DNA of 64,000 nt, taken from NCBI GenBank assembly GCA_027625915.1, contig JANTQA010000072.1, positions 1,674,001-1,738,000 on the forward strand. Direction: 5' to 3'. A program made the translations under genes and the position numbers. The notes below the pieces were generated by a model, which ran no database searches, was not told the origin of the DNA, and saw nothing but the letters and a program-made list of their open reading frames with translations. Source of the stretch: Anaeramoeba flamelloides. Lineage: Eukaryota > Metamonada > Anaeramoebidae. This document shows, piece by piece, positions 11,995 to 23,019 of this stretch. Numbering within the stretch: position 1 is the first letter of the stretch; every line of letters begins with the position of its first letter.

Positions 11995-12966
11995 AAATTA
12001 AATAATTGGCTTCAATTGCGTATTGGATATTATTTAAAACAATTTAAAGCGTTGATAGATAATACTGTTTTGAGGCTATGATGTATCATCGGAGGTATTT
12101 TTAACGCTCATGAAATGAATCTCATATTATAGATATATAGATATATAAATATATATCCTTATTCTTATTTTATTATTACTATTATTATTATTAATAATAA
12201 TTGTTTCTATTTGAATAATAAAATATTTTTCAAATTGTTAAATGGTTTTTTCAAAATGAAATCTTATTTCGATTCATGGATGTTTTTTTTGAGAGAATTC
12301 AGCTTTAACCTTCAGCCGTCAATAATCATAATCATAATAATAATAATAATATCGTTAGTAATACTAGATAATTCTGAAATTTAGAAGGCCTTTTGAGAGA
12401 TTACGAGACAGAACTTGAATACAAATATTTTAGTTTAAAATAGTTAACTTTGAATTATTTGTTATTTTTATTCTGTATTTAGAAAAAGAATCTATAAGAA
12501 AAAACATTTTTTTATGTTTCTGGTCCTCGACTCGATCGTTACAATCTGTCTTTCGTGACATTTTCTGTAATTTTTTTCTATTAGCTGTTTTGAAGAAATA
12601 AGTATAATGTAAATCTTAGAATGGGGGTGTTTTAATCAAAAAAGAACAAATTCCTCAAAAATTCTTCTTTTCAATTAATTGATTTTTTTCGAGAAATGTT
12701 TTTTTTTGTTAAAAGTTGATTAATTTTTTGAAAAAATAAGATATTATTTATTTGAAGAGAAATTTATTTTTATTGGTTTTTTTTTGAGATAAAATAAAAA
12801 ATAAAAAAATCGAAAGGTTCACAATTTTAGAAGGCAAAACCTTTATTAATATTTTTTGTAGTAATTTTTTTCTTTTTGCCTTTTTGATCTTGACTTTTTA
12901 TTTTTGTGCTTTTACATTTTTTTTTAGCTTAAATTAAAGTTGAAAGGTGAAAAATTATCATATAAA

Positions 12967-13175
12967 TCGAAGATACAAGGCTCTAGAAAGTGGCTCAAAC
13001 TACAATGATTTTGATTCAACAGCTTTTAATTTATCTAGAACAATTGATTAGTATTGGAAGAGAACTGACAATTATAGTTTACTTGTATGGTGATTTTTTT
13101 TCAAAATCTTCGCTACATAATAGAGGATGGTTAAAAAAGGAAATAGTTTCACTTGTATTATTAAATGAAAAATAA
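12967..13175 (+). pseudogene. Possible coding relic, unassigned
   Basis: Frames here have a less biased composition than the surrounding desert and read partly as ordinary protein, but they switch frame and contain stops. No family is recognised. It may equally be chance. Confidence 0.2.
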
Positions 13176-13738
13176 TTGACAAACAAAAAATGATTATTAT
13201 TCATTGGACTACAAGGGTAAAAGGAATTTTAAAAAAAGTGGGGAACTTTTTTTTAAATTTCATAAATAATTATCTTTGTTAGTGGAGCTATTTGTGATTT
13301 GTCAAAAATAAATAAAGCTAAAATATAAATACAATTGATCAACGACTTTGTTATTTATTTCAAAATATTTAAGTTGAAATATTTCCAAAAAACGAAAAAA
13401 AAAACAAAAAAACTTTTTTTGAAGAAAATAATACATTATCAATTTCAATAAAAAACTAGAAATTTGACAAAGGTACAAATGATTTTTTTTAGGATAAAAT
13501 CAAGTTATATATTTTCATTTATATTTGAAAATTTTTCTAGTTGAAGAATTTATGAAAACAATTGTTTTGATCAAAAAGAAAATAATAAACAACTAATTTT
13601 CACCCCTAAAAAATACTAGATATAATCGAGATCAGAAAATTTAATATTTTTTATTTAATGTAATATCATACTTATATACCAATTGAATTATTATTAAGAA
13701 TAAATAAATAGTTTTTAATGATTTTATATATTTTAATA

Positions 13739-13932
13739 CAGTCAGTACCAGCTTTAAGAAACAAACTTTCAACAAAATTTTAGGCACAAAAAAAATCTCA
13801 AATTAAGGCACAAAATTTGTAATTTTTTTTTACAATTTATTTTACTAGAATCTGAATTTTGTGCTTTAATTTGAGATTTTTTGTGTGCCCTAATTTTCGT
13901 TGCACTTTGTGCCTTAAAAGTGGAACTGGCTG
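13739..13932. mobile_element. MITE family F copy 1 (TA-flanked, near-perfect palindrome)
   Basis: A 194-base element beginning CAGTCAGTACCAGC and ending in the inverted GGAACTGGCTG, with TA on each side (13737-13738 and 13933-13934). Both arms contain the AAGGCACAAA-type motif and AATCTCAAATTAAGGCAC facing its complement, so the whole element folds into one hairpin. The TA target site and CAGT ends are typical of Tc1/mariner-superfamily MITEs. Confidence 0.85.
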
Positions 13933-14699
13933 TAATTTTAGGAAGATTGTGTTTAATAAAGATATTTAAAAGTAAATTTACCCCCATTTTTTAAAAATAA
14001 TTTTACATATTTCTTGAACATTTAACAATTTAAAATTTAAAAATTTCTATTTTTTATTGTATTTCTTTAATTGTTTCATAATTATCATTTTTTTTTCAAT
14101 CTTTTGTCGAACTATAAATTTAGTTCATCTTTGTAAAATATCAATTAATCTTTGTTTTTTTCATTTGAAATTATAGATAAAGAACACGTGGAAAGAAAAG
14201 TCAAATTGAAAGAAATAACATATATCATATAATTCACAGATGATGAAATTGATATAATTTAATTCCTTGAATTCGAATTTACTAATATTTAAAGTTCCAT
14301 AGTTATGAAGAAATAATTAAATTTATTTATATTATTGCTTTTTACCCTTATGGTTTTTATATGATCTAAGTTAATATTGTATTTATTTATATTTGGATTC
14401 TAAATTCTCATTGAAAAGTGAATTTTTATTCTTAATTTTATTTACTCTCAATGAGCCCCTTTTTAAATTTTATTTAAAATTACTCAAATAATTATTGTTT
14501 TGGAAATCTTTTTTCTATTCACAAATTTATGTTGCAATGAAAATTTATATTAGAGTATCAGATTTTGAGAATTTGATTGACGAAAAAATATTTTTTTCAC
14601 ATAAAGAGTGTTTTAAGTTCATTTTTTCACTCATTTGACCATGTAATGTGAATTAGAAACTGAAATATTAATTCAAAACAAAAAACCACCCATTTCATA

Positions 14700-14897
14700 C
14701 AGTCAGTTTCACTTTTAAGGCACAAACTTTCAACGAAATTTAAGGCACAAAAAAAATCTCAAATTAAAGCACAAAATTCAAATTTTAGTAAAAATAAATT
14801 GTAAAATAAAAAATTCCAAATTTTGTGCCTTAATTTGAGTTTTTTTTTGTGCCTTAAATTTCGTTGAAAGTTTGTGCCTTAAAAGTGAAACTGACTG
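14700..14897. mobile_element. MITE family F copy 2 (best-preserved)
   Basis: A 198-base, almost perfect palindrome: CAGTCAGTTTCACTTTTAAG at the left and its inverse CTTAAAAGTGAAACTGACTG at the right, flanked by TA (14698-14699 and 14898-14899). It shares the internal AAGGCACAAA and TTTCAACGAAATTTAAGGC motifs with the other copies. Its high arm identity suggests it is the youngest copy of the four. Confidence 0.9.
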
Positions 14898-15144
14898 TAA
14901 TTCTGAAATAGAGACTCTTTTATTGAAATATTTATCTTCCACGGTTATCTTCATTTTTTCTCAAAAGTTTAAGAAATGAAAATTTTATTTTAAACAGTTA
15001 TTTTGTCAAAAAAACAAATAAAGATTTTTTTTTTGGTAGTTGAGATTTTAATGTGTCTTTTTTTTCAATTTAATTTATAAAAGATAATTGATATTACTTT
15101 AATTTTATTATTTTTTTTTAGTTCAAAAAATAGTGATTTATTTA

Positions 15145-15341
15145 TAGTCTGTTCTACTTTTAAACCAATTATGTATAATGAAATTTAGGGGCACAAAAAA
15201 AATCTCAATTTAAGATACAAAATTTGGTATTTTTTTTCTACACAAATTATTTTTACAGATTTTCAATTCTGAATCTTAATTTGTGATTTTTTTTACTTTA
15301 AATTTCTTTGAAAGTTTTAGATTTAATAGTGGGACTGTCTG
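15145..15341. mobile_element. MITE family F copy 3 (diverged)
   Basis: A 197-base element with decayed ends (TAGTCTGTTCTAC and the inverted GTGGGACTGTCTG) and TA flanks. The internal blocks GGCACAAAAAAAATCTCAA and ATCTTAATTTGTGATT match copies 1 and 2. It lies only about 250 bases from copy 2. Confidence 0.75.
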
Positions 15342-18300
15342 TATTAATTCTTTAATTATTTTTTTTTTATTTTAAAAAAAAAATCTTTAATTACACTACC
15401 TAAATAAATAAGTTGAATATATATTTAATATATTTTTATTTACATTTACATTTCCATGAAAAATACACAAACAAATAGTTCGTTCTTATTTTATTGTCTA
15501 ATCAAGAGTTTCTTTAACCCGGTAATAAATTCAAGTTTGAAAATATTTATACAATGATATAAGCTAAATATCAAAAATAGGGTCATCATTAGTATTTTCT
15601 AAATTATTAATATGTTGGTTGTGTTAACCAAATATTCTGAACCCAATATCTTTTAAAAGTCATTATTGAATATTTAATATCAAGAAACAATCTTCTTTTA
15701 ATGAAAATTTCCCAAAGTTGAATTCATTTTTTTGCAATTTTTCTTTCAAAATGATTCCATATTGTTATTTTTATGTTGAATGAACAAGAACATTTTTGAA
15801 AACCTTTAATATTCAAGAGATGAGATTAATTAGCATTGGAGAAAGGGATTGTAAAATTCAAAGAAAGTAAAACACCCAAGAAGTGTTTGCTTCGAAAACA
15901 AGTATCAACCAAATTTGCTTTAATGAGTTACAATAGTTCCTTGAAAAGTTAAGAAATAGCAAGATCAAATAAGATCTTCTTTTCTCTTTCATTTGGAGAC
16001 AATGTGATGAATGTGATCGTATTCATTTTATCTTTGAGTTCTTTGTTGTACATTCAAAAAATTGGTTTTGTTTTCACCTTCTTTTCTTTTTATTTTTCTT
16101 TTTCTTTCTTTTGTTGAGATTCTTTTTATCTTGAAAAAGGTATCAAGGAAAGTTTGGGTTGATACCAAATGGGTAAATAGTAAAAATCTGATAATTCTGA
16201 TGGAAAGTTGTTTCAAAAGGTTCTTGGAAGCAATGGTGAATCTTAAATGGATAATTTTAAGATGAAAAATCATTTCAAAAAATAGGGTCAGATTTATTTT
16301 TTTCTTTATGGGTTTCTTTTCTCTATTCTTTTATTAGAAATAATAATTAAAACAGAAAAGGGTGTTTTAGACAGTTATTTTTTAGTTTTAAGTTCTGATT
16401 TTTCTGGGTTGAGTTTTGGTATTCACTAAATGAGAAACTACAATTTTTTTTCAATCAAAAATTTGCCCCTATTTTTGAAATTAAGCTTATAGTAAATCGG
16501 CTTTATTTTGTTAAAAAAAAAAAATTAAAAAATTTGATTCTCACATATAAGGGATTTATTTTCAAAAATATTCTAATCCTCAAAATTATAAAAATTTTGA
16601 GATGATTGGAATGATTATAAAAAAATATTTTCTGAAAAGTTCTTTTTATAATATTAATTAAAACAATATTCTTTCATAATATTTTAAATTTAAACCCCTC
16701 CGATTTTTGTAATTATTGAAAGTATAAGAAATCTTTTAAAAACAAATAATTCAAAATAGTTCAAAAAGGGTTTAATTGCGGATTTATTTGTCTATAATTC
16801 TTCTTGTTATTTTTTTTTTCAATTTAAAATACATTGATATCATTTCAAATTTTGAAAATTATTTTAAAGCAAATTTATATAATTTTTGATAAAAGTGAAC
16901 AAAATTGTTTTTTCACAATTTTTTTAAAAAATAAAATCTTGAAAAATTAATTAATACCTAAAAAAATATTCTTAAACAATGTATTTTTTAGAAAAATAAC
17001 ACATTTCATCTTTCTGATGAAACTCTAATATTTCAAAATTGTTTCATTTAGTATTTTGTTTGGTAATTTTATTTTTGAGGGTTTTTTTTTTGATAATTGA
17101 TGTCGATACATGAAAATTTAAAGAGATAACATTACAATTCAAAATCTATTATCTATTTCGAACATCAGAAACCTTAATAATTAAATTTTTTACAAAAATA
17201 AAAATTATTTTTCATTTCTTTTTTTCTTATTGAACAGAAAAGGAGGCAAGTTAATTGATGAATGTGTCGCCAAAAACACATCTTTTAATTCAATAACATT
17301 GTATTTTATCAGATAAAAATTATATCTTTTTTAACTATAATTTTTGTTTTAATTTAAAAATGGACAAAATTCAAAAAAACCAATCCAAATTCTCAATTAA
17401 AAATTTTTATTGTTTTTTTCATTGTTGGAAATTTCAACACAAAGTTTAAAAAACCAAACTTAATATATACACCTCTTGAACTTCAGCAAACATTTACAAT
17501 TCACAACAAATTGAAATAAATGTATTTTCTTCTATTCACCAAAGATAATCAACAAAAGAATATATTTCATGTTTCAAGGATAAATGAACTTTTATCATAC
17601 TTAAAGCAACTTTTTGGGAAAAATTCATTGTCTTTCCGATATACAATTTTATTTTTTTCTTTTTGTTTTAAATTTATCTGGAATATTCATTTCCGTGTTA
17701 TGAAAATAAGAAATTCCTATTTTATAGTGTTATAAAATTCAACTTTTTGTTCGAATTTATTATTGATTTTTTTTAATAATTTTTTTTTATTTCAAATACA
17801 AAAATTTGTGTTAAAACGTCCATTTAATGATAATTTTTCCAAGAATCCACCTAGTTTAAAATGAGTGTCTTCTCTCAAAAATTATGAATACCTTTATCTT
17901 GATTTGTTTTGTTCTGAGAGTTTTCTCAAAAATAATCTTGGTATATTTCTTTCTGTTATCGTATTAAATTTCACATATTTCATTTATGAGTTAATTTCAA
18001 GTTCCAAAAAATGAATTTATTCACAAACTGAATTTTACCAAATTGTAATTTGTTATTTGTGGTTGGTCTTTTTAAAAAGGCCAATCAAAATAAAGTGAAA
18101 AATTTTTCATATTTTCATTGTAGTCAAAGTTTTATTCACTTTAAATTCCCATTATAAAAACATTTTAATAGTTTTTTAATTTAACAAGGTATTAAACAAA
18201 ATTGAACAAAATTGTGTCCTATGTACCATCAACAGAAACTAGTCCCCTCACACTGCCCAACCAAACTTTTTATAAATCAACTTTCTTATTTATCCAAAAA

Positions 18301-18644
18301 AAAGTGAATAATTTTCTAAGAATTTGTTCTATCAAGCAACTCTTCTATCTTCAATTTTCGCATTTTTTTGTTATCGTTGACTTTACTATTTTAAAACCTA
18401 AACAAAAAATTTGTTTTTCTATCAAAATGCCCCAACAAAATTAAGTAAAGGATTCACTTTTTAACTTGTTTCTAAAATACTTCAACTTTTTGAAAAAAAT
18501 TTTTTTGCCAAACAAAAAAAGAAAATCGTTTTTCAAATTATCTCTGTTTTTTAATGACAACAAATAGAGGTGCGTTCAAAAATTATGACTTTATGTTGGA
18601 TAGATTTCCTAATTATTTTTTGAAGATTTTACTTTATTTGAGCA

Positions 18645-20130
18645 ATGTCTTTCAAGCCAAAACACACGATCAAGAAAAAAGAAAATGGAAAAGTTACCCA
18701 AAGGGATCTTGTTCGTATTCCAGTTGCTACGATTCGATCTTCTCGAATGGAAAATTTGATTTCTCAATTTAGCAAACAAAATCCAGAACCAGATAAAAAG
18801 ATCTCACCGAAAAAAAAGTAAACATAAAAGAAAATTTTGTTTTTCATTTTTCTTGTCTCTAATACAAAAATCTTTCATTTTAATCCAAAAAACAATAGGA
18901 TTTATGGACACAAGTATTCAAAGTCAGTCAGTGTTAGCCTTAAGGGTCCATCAAATAACAAAAAGAAGAATTTTGATCAATTTTCAAATCGTAAAGATCT
19001 TTCATCCGATAACAAATTGCCGATTTGTAGAGCAAACACAACCAATAAAACAACTTTAAGCAAGAACAAAAAGAAAAAAATTGTTACAAATCGGCAAGGT
19101 GTTGGCCGTGCCAACCAAACAGATCGAAAAAACAGGTAACTATTATTATTAGTTTGGTTTCTTTCTTTTCTATTTTTTTTTTTAATGAGCCCATTTCATC
19201 TCTTCAAATATGTTGACTGAATTAATTTCTTTTTATTGGGTTTTATTTTTTTTCTTTTTCCTGTATTGATTTTTCACTCATTTGCTCAGATTTGCTTCGA
19301 CTGTACAAAGATTTAATTCGATCGCGTTGGGCGAAAAAATAATACTTCAAAACAAAACCAAACTCACCCCAGTCAAACCAAAGCCAAAACCCAATCGCAA
19401 GAAAAAAAAAAAAAAGAAAACCAAAGAGAAAACAAAAAAGAAAACAAAACAGAAAACAAAAAAAAAAACAACAACAAAAAAAAGAAACAAAACAAATGAG
19501 AAATCAAAAGTCCAACAAGCGTCAATAAAAAACGTTCTTGACATTGCTAAGCAACTTGAGTCCAAACCATTAGCTGGAAGGGGGCTATCTCTTAGTGGGC
19601 CAATTTCTGGGAAGAAATTAAAAAAAATGAGCAAAAAATCAAAGCACCTGCACGAAAAACAAGAAAAAGAAAAAAAGAAAAAGTCAAAAAAAAAGAAAAA
19701 AGAACAAGAAAAACAGTTTGAATTGCAAAAAAGAAAAGAAAAAGAGAAAGAAAGAGAAGAAGAAAAGAGAAAGAGAAAAGAAGAAAAAAGAAAGAAAAAG
19801 GAAGAAGAACGCGTAAAGAAAGAAGAAAAAAAATTAAAAGAAAAAGAATTACAAACAACAACCCTCCAATTTTCAGAACAGGAGTTAGTCGAACTTATAT
19901 TACATCCAAACAAAGAAGCCTTGGATTTAATTATCAAAACCTTAAAAAAATTAAAAAAATGTGATACAATTGTTTTATTGATCCTACAAATTTTTGAGGC
20001 TTTTTCAATAACTTTTGAACTTATTAACTATTGCTTAAAGGAGGAAATTAAAACTACAAGTATGAATTTATTTCCATTTTGGATTTTTATTTATTTTCAA
20101 TATTATTATACATACCCATACTCATATTAA
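18645..20130 (+). CDS. Lys-rich multi-exon protein, unrecognised
   Basis: Exons 18645-18817, 18899-19135 and 19290 onward join in frame through 81- and 154-base GT-AG introns. The product starts MSFKPKHTIKKKENGKV and is extraordinarily basic. Exon 3 encodes long Lys/Glu/Arg runs (coiled-coil or disordered), then a helical, non-charged patch (EQELVELILHPNKEALDLII). Read through, it ends at a TAA at 20128-20130, but the last residues turn aromatic and hydrophobic (FPFWIFIYFQYYY). I suspect a further splice: a GT at 20060 joined to an exon at 20234 would add only a few residues and stop near 20253. No family is recognised; nuclear or nucleolar localisation would be a guess from the charge. A long open frame on the opposite strand across exon 3 is only the complement of the purine-rich coding strand. 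Confidence 0.75.
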
Positions 20131-20190
20131 CACCCATACCCATGAAAGCCAATATACCAATACCCATATCCACATTCGTATTCATAAACA
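20100..20190. repeat. Degenerate (CCCATA)-like tandem repeat
   Basis: Repeated CCCATA/ACCCAT words (CATACCCATACTCATATT, CACCCATACCCATG, ATACCCATATCC). It is probably intronic or 3'-flanking sequence of the Lys-rich gene. Its reverse complement (GGGTATTGGTAT) also appears in the GT-rich island at 51740. Confidence 0.55.
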
Positions 20191-20554
20191 GATTTCATCT
20201 TTTAAAAACCTCTGATTATTTTTTTTATTTTAGATTCAAAAATAATATTATAATTATAGTTTTTGATTTTTAAAAAAAATGTAATTTAAAGAAACATGAA
20301 AGAAAAGAAACAAGTCACTCATTTTTTTTAAATGAACCTTTTTTGGTTTCACTACAATAAATTATTTAGAATAGAGTATTTTATTGTACTCATACTCTCT
20401 GAAAATGAACATTTATTTGGTTGAGTTTATAAAAAAGGCAATTGAAAAAAAACCGTTTGAAAAAAGTCCAAAATTCGATTTTTACACTTTATGAGCACCC
20501 TTGGTTAATCACATAACAAACAATGCCAAGTTTAATCCGTGATGAAAATACTGA

Positions 20555-20768
20555 GAGAAGGTATTTCCAAAAAAGTGGCGTTTTTTTTTTTTTTTTTAAA
20601 ATATTTTGATCAACATATTTTGAATTAATTCAATAGGCCCTCACCCAACCAGTATTAATATTATTCTTAATTTTATATTATCATCAATTTATTGTTAAAA
20701 CTACTTCCAAAGATAATTTTATTTGAAATATAAAAAAAAATGCCACACTTTTTTGGAAATACCTTATA
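20555..20768. mobile_element. Small inverted-repeat element
   Basis: AAGGTATTTCCAAAAAAGTG at the left faces its complement (ACTTTTTTGGAAATACCTT) at the right, about 200 bases apart, with T- and A-rich inner edges. It resembles a MITE. No clear target duplication is visible and there is no other copy in the window. Confidence 0.55.
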
Positions 20769-20869
20769 TGGAGTTTGTAAATTAAGAAATACTGTCAATT
20801 TCAAAATAAATGAAACAAAATTTTCATTCAATTTCTGAAAAATCACATTCCAAGAATTAAAATAAATCA

Positions 20870-23019
20870 TATAAAATTTCCCTAAATAAAAGGAAAATTA
20901 ATAATTGAAGCTTTTTTACAGAATTAAAAATTTGAAATGTTACATAATTTATCAATATCTATTTAGGAAAAGCTGAATGAAAAAATTTTTCCATTTATTT
21001 TGCAACAAATAGCAAGAGTATGAATAAATATTTTGTTTAAATAAAGAGAAAAAACCCAATATTTAGTTTTAAGATGAATCTTAACCTATAAAAAATCTGT
21101 AATCCTTATTTCAAAAATTGTGATACACCTTTTTTTTTTTTTTTTTTTTTTTCAATCATTTATTCATTTTTTAAACATTTTTCTCTTAGATTAAATTTTT
21201 TTAAACAAATTAATAATGAAAAATACTTTATAAATAAATATCTTTTTTTAGTTCAATATAAACCCCATTCCAAAAATTTTAACAGACTCTATAATCGAAA
21301 ATAGGTAAAAAAAATCACAATTTTTACAGTTTTTGCAAAACAAAATATTAAATAACGTCAAGTTATCGAGTATTCATGTTTTTATATGTAACTCAATTTT
21401 TATTCAAAAAAAAAGAAAGCAAAATAAAATGAAGAAATCAAAATACATGTGTTCCGAATGATTAAATAAGCGGAACAAAAAAAAAAATGTATCAAAAAAT
21501 TTGCTGAAATTCCACAAACAATTAATGATTGATCAAATGATTGATACATCTGCTAATTTTATCCTGTTTTTTTTTTTTTTTTTTTTGGTTTAACTAAATT
21601 CAACTTTAATTTTAATCAATAATTGGTGAAAAATTTACCGATCTAATGAAATTCAATATAATAATTGTAAAAAAGAAATGAAAACAAAAAAAAGAAAAGA
21701 CAAAAAAAATGATAAAAATATTTGTTAAGGGATCAGTCTTTTATGACAACAGGGTAAAAATTTTAAAATATGCTATTTGTGATATTTTACACTTACAAAT
21801 TTTGAGATATGCTAAGTGTCAAAAAAATTATGATCTCCTAAGAAAACCCTAGAAAAGAAACTTTTTTTCAATGAAATAAAATTTTGTTTTTCCATTTTTT
21901 TTTTAGGAAAAAGAAAACCATTAAATCCATTTTATTTCTTATATTATAAAAGGATTTTTTACCTTGTTTATTATCATTTTCATCGCTATTGCTCAATATC
22001 AATTCTTTATTGTTATAAATATTAAAATAAAGATTTTTTTTTTTTTTTTGAGATAAATATCTTGGTTAACGAAAAAATCGGTTTATTCAACATATTGAAA
22101 AATATTAGTATTACTTTAAAAATTGTAGTTTTAACCATAAAAAATTTCAAAACATTTCAAAATTTTACAAAGAAATTGTGTATTTATGTTATAAGATGAA
22201 ATTTGAATTTTTCAAAATAAAATTTTCTTCAAGATATTTGGGAATGAAGGAATTTTATCCTACAAATTCAAAATCATTTTTTTTTATTCCAAAAATAATT
22301 TAAATTGTTATAATAATTCTTGTAAATAAGGCCAAACAATATGTTAAAAAAATTTTTCAAAATTAGGAATTCTTTTGTAATTTTTTTTTTCATTTTTAAA
22401 AAATGAAAAAACTACTTTTTTAAAAAATTAAAGAATAAAAAAATTTTACTTAATAGATCTAGAATTTCATTGATAAACTTTTGTTAAAATTTTATTAAAT
22501 TGATTGATGTAATCACCTCTATTCGTTTTTATTTATTGGAATTAGAATTGAATTGAAATATTTCATAATTACAAATACTAACATAATAAAAAAATTTTCT
22601 TTCACAATCAATACTTTCCAACATAAAACTAAAAAAATATTATGTTTCACCATGTTTGCAAATTATCTTGATTGTTAATTAAAATAATATGATGCTTTTT
22701 TTAGTTTTCTATTGGAAACTATGTGATTTTTTGATTTCCAAAAAAGAGAATTGTAATTAATAAATTGTTTAGATGAGGTTAACTCATTCATTTCAGAAGC
22801 CAAAACACAAATTACAATTTTTTTTTTGGTCAAGGATTTCAACAAAATTTAATTTTGTTTTTAAAAAATATTAGTACCTTAATGATTTTTTTTTTTCAAA
22901 AATTGAATTTTGATATGCAAAAAATCTATAATTGGAGTTTATTTTTATTTTTGATTTCTCTTATAAATTTAAAATTTTAAACAATCAAAAATAATGTATT
23001 TAACTTTGATTTGAGAAAA
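20870..23019. other. Intergenic, mostly dispersed repeat family A copy 1
   Basis: No gene is supported. Most of this stretch is the family A repeat (21255-22830). Its 3' end lies less than 200 bases before the RasGAP start codon. Confidence 0.55.
21255..22830 (+). repeat. Dispersed repeat family A, copy 1
   Basis: Starts at ATAAACCCCATTCCAAAAAT and aligns with 49655 onward. Shared blocks include AATAACGTCAAGTTATCGAG, CAACAGGGTAAAA, CTAAGAAAACCCTAGAAAAG and AATCAATACTTTCCAACATA. The end block (GAGGTTAA, then CAAAACACAAATTACA) aligns with 63280-63340. No open frame; no terminal repeats recognised, so its class is unknown. Confidence 0.6.

Larger units (their letters stand above)
11995..18644. 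other. Intergenic desert with MITE cluster, no supported gene
   Basis: Apart from the three family F MITEs (13739-15341) and a (TTA)n/(TAA)n stretch near 12175-12200, this is decayed AT-rich DNA. A stretch at about 12967-13175 has more complex codons (for example RRYKALESGSNYNDFD in one frame, LHNRGWLKKEIVSLVLL in another), broken by stops. It could be a gene or transposase relic, but I cannot assign it. The short frames at 16028-16273, 17520-17735 and 18202-18444 show no domain or splice support. Confidence 0.5.

Noticed and set aside
19347-19937. A 196-codon minus-strand frame opposite the Lys-rich gene
   Set aside because: A Phe-rich shadow of the purine-rich coding strand; the plus strand has the splice-consistent gene.
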